Shown: positions 6,671-8,140 of the stretch, piece by piece
How the letters are laid out: every line of letters begins with the position of its first letter
Position numbering within the stretch: the first letter of the stretch is position 1
Assembly (NCBI GenBank): GCA_007125875.1
Contig: SLCI01000175.1
Coordinates: forward strand, 1-8,140
Origin: Kiritimatiellia bacterium
Lineage (GTDB): Bacteria; Verrucomicrobiota; Kiritimatiellia; SLAD01
Direction of reading: 5' to 3'
DNA: 8,140 nt
The notes under the pieces: generated by a model
Databases searched by the model: none
Seen by the model: only the letters and a program-made list of their open reading frames with translations
Told to the model about the DNA's origin: nothing
Translations under genes and position numbers: made by a program

Positions 6671-6748
6671 TTTCCAATGATTGGAAAATCGGCCCAAAAA
6701 GTTCCAACGATTGGAAAAACGCTGAAAAATTCTTCCAATGATTGGAAG
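6671..6748. repeat. Three-copy TTCCAATnATTGGAA palindrome array
   Basis: Copy 1, TTTCCAATGATTGGAAA (6671-6687), is a perfect 17-nt dyad around a central G. Copy 2, TTCCAACGATTGGAA (6702-6716), has one arm substitution. Copy 3, CTTCCAATGATTGGAAG (6732-6748), is again perfect over 17 nt. The centres are at 6679, 6709 and 6740, spaced 30 and 31 bp. The linkers are A-rich and also partly similar, so the array behaves as a roughly 31-bp tandem repeat. Possible roles are a protein-binding array, tandem terminators for the minus strand, or a dispersed genomic repeat. Confidence 0.85.
6696..6748 (-). terminator. Possible tandem terminators for the minus-strand TPR gene
   Basis: Read on the minus strand, palindrome copy 3 is followed by AATTTTTC and copy 2 by CTTTTTG, so each hairpin is followed within 1-2 nt by a T5 run. 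They lie about 30-80 nt after the TPR stop. The stems are AT-rich with only two G-C pairs in the core, so each would be weak. Copy 1 lacks the T run. Confidence 0.4.
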
Positions 6749-6778
6749 TGAGAGCGCAGGGGGGAGAGCGATTATCGC

Positions 6779-7438
6779 TTATAGGCTACCCGTTTGCTGG
6801 TCTGCGGCGGTGCGCCAGGCTTCGGCTGCTGCTTCGGTATCGCCCAGGGCTTCCAGAATGTGGGCAAGCGTATCCCAGAAGGCGGCGGCATTCGGTTCGC
6901 GCTCGATGGCGTTGCGCGCATAGAAGAGGGCATCGTCGTGGCGACCCTGTTGATAGAGAATCCAGGCGAGATTGTTATAGGCAATCGGGAAGGGTCGCGT
7001 ACCGACGGTACGGAGCAGGGCGGATTCCGCCAGCACGTGTTCGTCCTGTTGATAGTAGTAAACGCCTAGCGCAAAGTTGCCCCACGGGTTCCAGGGATCG
7101 ATCCCGAGCAAATTGCGAATGCGGTCCAGCGCTTCCGTTCCGGTCTGGTCAAAGTGCAGATCCAATTGAATCAATGCTTCCTGAATCGCGATATTGAGTG
7201 GCCACAGGCGATGCGCTTCATCGAAATGCTGCTGCGCACCGGTAAAGTCGCCTTGTTGCATGGCACGGTAACCAAGCGCCATCAGTAACGGGGCCCAGCG
7301 CTCGTCCCATCGCTCCATCTGATCGAGTGCCTGTCGTAGTTGCTGTTCGTCGCCGGCCTCATGCGCCAGCGTGCCCAACAGCATCCAGGCAGCCCGCGAT
7401 GCGGGATGGTCACGGGTGGCTTGTGTGGCGAGGTTCAT
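6779..7438 (-). CDS. TPR-repeat protein, C-terminal part, 5' end lost
   Basis: The 219 residues from ATG 7438 to TAA 6779-6781 are almost wholly tetratricopeptide repeats. Examples are APLLMALGYRAMQQGDFTGAQQHFDEAHRLWP (about 49-80), the unit starting NFALGVYYYQQ (about 120) and AYNNLAWILYQQGRHDDALFYARNAIEREP (about 152-181), then a last unit WDTLAHILEALGDTEAAAEAWRTAAD. TPRs are protein-interaction scaffolds and no enzymatic domain is visible. The repeat pattern continues six codons upstream of the ATG (GDLDEA, to 7456) and then meets a TGA at 7459-7457. Since GDLDEAM is mid-TPR sequence and ATG 7438 lacks a well-placed ribosome binding site, this looks like the 3' part of a longer gene cut off near 7456. 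The adjacent RAYT element is the likely cause. If expressed, it would need a new promoter. Confidence 0.75.
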   Translation of the reverse strand: MNLATQATRDHPASRAAWMLLGTLAHEAGDEQQLRQALDQMERWDERWAPLLMALGYRAMQQGDFTGAQQHFDEAHRLWPLNIAIQEALIQLDLHFDQTGTEALDRIRNLLGIDPWNPWGNFALGVYYYQQDEHVLAESALLRTVGTRPFPIAYNNLAWILYQQGRHDDALFYARNAIEREPNAAAFWDTLAHILEALGDTEAAAEAWRTAADQQTGSL

Positions 7439-7450
7439 CGCTTCGTCGAG

Positions 7451-7471
7451 ATCCCCTCAGCAGATGGGGAT
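7451..7471. repeat. Inverted repeat at the TPR/RAYT junction
   Basis: ATCCCC (7451-7456) and GGGGAT (7466-7471) form a 6-bp stem around the 9-nt loop TCAGCAGAT. The structure sits exactly where TPR coding similarity stops (7456). It may be the left-end hairpin of the transposase element, since Y1/IS200-type and REP elements are bounded by subterminal hairpins. The right end is outside the window, so this cannot be confirmed. Confidence 0.45.
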
Positions 7472-7477
7472 GCCCGT

Positions 7478-7488
7478 TAAAATATAAA
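7478..7488 (+). promoter_or_regulatory. AT-rich -10-like region upstream of the transposase
   Basis: TAAAAT (7478-7483) and the overlapping TATAAA (7483-7488) resemble -10 elements about 45-50 nt before ATG 7532. I see no good -35. This is the only AT-rich stretch between the TPR remnant and the transposase. Confidence 0.3.
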
Positions 7489-7493
7489 ATAAG

Positions 7494-7541
7494 TCCTTGC
7501 CTCGGTAGGGTCGCTTTGGTATTCGTGGGGCATGGCAAGGA
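7494..7541 (+). promoter_or_regulatory. Inverted repeat pairing the leader with the transposase start codon
   Basis: TCCTTGCC (7494-7501) is the exact reverse complement of GGCAAGGA (7534-7541), which includes the G of the ATG (7532-7534) and the next two codons. In RNA this 8-bp pairing with a 32-nt loop would place the start codon and the purine stretch TGGGG (7526-7530) inside or next to structure, and could limit translation. IS200 transposases are known to be held down by leader structure; that it happens here is inference. Confidence 0.35.
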
Positions 7542-8140
7542 AGGCGCGTATCCAGTTTCCGGGGGCTTTGTATCATGTCTTCAACCGGGGCATCGACCGG
7601 CGGGATTTGTTTTGGGATGACCGGGATCGGTACTACTTCTTGGACAGTCTTGCCTTGGGCGTCGAACGGTTTCACGTCGAGATTCATGCCTATTGTTTGA
7701 TGTCCAATCACTATCATCTGCTGCTGGGCACGCCGCTGGGCAACCTTAGCCACTTCATGCAGAGCGTGCAAACGCGTTACGGAGGCCACTTCAATTTCTG
7801 CCATCGGCGCAGCGGTCACGTTTTCCAAGGTCACTATAACGCCAAACTGGTCGAGGGTGACGAGTACCTGCTGGCCATGAGCCGGTATATTCACCTCAAC
7901 GCGGTTCGCCTGCGGAAGAATGAGAAGCGGCCGTTGAAGGACATCGTGGAGGAATTACGCGAGTATCGATGGAGCAGTTATCGGGCCTATATCCGCCGGG
8001 CGAAGCGCGAGGACTGGACGACGTACGAAGCCGTCGAGTCGCATGTGGCGGAGTTGATGGGGAAGCGGCGCGGAGCGTATCGGGATTATGTGGAGCGGGG
8101 GCTGGTCGAAACAGACGAGGATCTGGAGGCCTTGCTGCAA
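7532..8140 (+). CDS. RAYT-type Y1 (HUH) transposase, 3' end outside window
   Basis: The frame is open from ATG 7532 to the window edge, giving 203 residues. The start MARKARIQFPGALYHVFNRGIDRRDLF is the typical opening of REP-associated tyrosine transposases of the Y1/IS200-like superfamily. The metal-binding HUH pair is H60-Y-H62 in CLMSNHYHLLL. GHVFQGHYNAKLVEGDEYLL (95-114) and SRYIHLNAVR (117-126) are family blocks, and Y119 is the likely catalytic tyrosine, which would attack single-stranded DNA. The usual NPVRA reads NAVRL here. The catalytic features visible are intact. No tnpB-like gene is seen. The only ribosome binding candidate (TGGGG) is 1 nt from the ATG, so translation initiation may be weak. 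The element probably interrupted the minus-strand TPR gene. Confidence 0.9.
   Translation, partial: MARKARIQFPGALYHVFNRGIDRRDLFWDDRDRYYFLDSLALGVERFHVEIHAYCLMSNHYHLLLGTPLGNLSHFMQSVQTRYGGHFNFCHRRSGHVFQGHYNAKLVEGDEYLLAMSRYIHLNAVRLRKNEKRPLKDIVEELREYRWSSYRAYIRRAKREDWTTYEAVESHVAELMGKRRGAYRDYVERGLVETDEDLEALLQ

Larger units (their letters stand above)
6618..6778. other. Convergent intergenic region with palindrome array
   Basis: This gap separates the (+) PEGA gene from the (-) TPR gene. Apart from three palindromes (6671-6748) and a small inverted repeat AGCGAT-T-ATCGCT (6767-6779) touching the TPR stop codon, I see no gene. No T-run hairpin is evident on the (+) strand for the PEGA gene. Confidence 0.7.

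Noticed and set aside
6671..6748. Short CRISPR array (three repeats with about 15-nt linkers)
   Set aside because: The repeats are only 15-17 nt, the linkers are too short and resemble one another, and no cas gene is present.
6506..7197. Plus-strand ORFs overlapping the PEGA tail and the TPR gene
   Set aside because: They have no domain pattern and run through the palindrome array. The PEGA frame and the minus-strand TPR frame explain the coding signal.
7457..7894. Minus-strand ORF of 145 residues opposite the transposase, in frame with the TPR remnant
   Set aside because: It is the antisense of conserved transposase blocks and has no TPR pattern. The shared frame with the TPR remnant is coincidental, as shown by the intervening TGA at 7459-7457.
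7532..8140. IS200/IS605 element with a TnpB-type nuclease
   Set aside because: Only the Y1 transposase is visible, with RAYT-specific blocks. No tnpB or guide-RNA-like region is seen in the window.

Overview
The window comes from a diderm (Gram-negative-type) bacterium of moderately high GC. This follows from a YadA-type trimeric autotransporter, an Omp85/BamA-family outer-membrane barrel with POTRA domains, and cleavable signal peptides. The lineage cannot be fixed from the sequence. A RAYT-type transposase and a small array of TTCCAATnATTGGAA palindromes would fit a PVC-type genome (Verrucomicrobiota/Kiritimatiellota), but that rests on unverified recollection and is a weak suggestion only.

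Layout. (1) 1-588 (+): 3' end of a basic protein I do not recognise, followed by a terminator-like hairpin and promoter-like elements. (2) 693-2234 (+): membrane protein fused to a spermidine-synthase-like Rossmann domain, apparently its own unit. (3) 2269-6617 (+): a three-gene export locus with its own promoter. It holds a very short trimeric autotransporter (2359-2988), a four-POTRA Omp85 protein starting 5 nt later (2994-5087), and a periplasmic protein with three PEGA-like repeats (5106-6617). (4) 6618-6778: convergent intergenic region with three regularly spaced palindromes. (5) 6779-7438 (-): C-terminal part of a TPR protein whose 5' end is missing. (6) 7532-8140 (+): RAYT/Y1 transposase running off the window edge, apparently the cause of the TPR truncation.

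The most notable part is the autotransporter-Omp85-PEGA operon. The close packing suggests, by inference, a dedicated outer-membrane assembly factor for a miniature coiled-coil adhesin plus a periplasmic or cell-wall partner. A perfect 13-bp GC-rich hairpin followed by TTTT lies 26 nt after the autotransporter stop, inside the signal-peptide codons of the Omp85 gene. It looks like an intrinsic terminator built into a coding sequence, which could make much adhesin and little assembly factor from one promoter.
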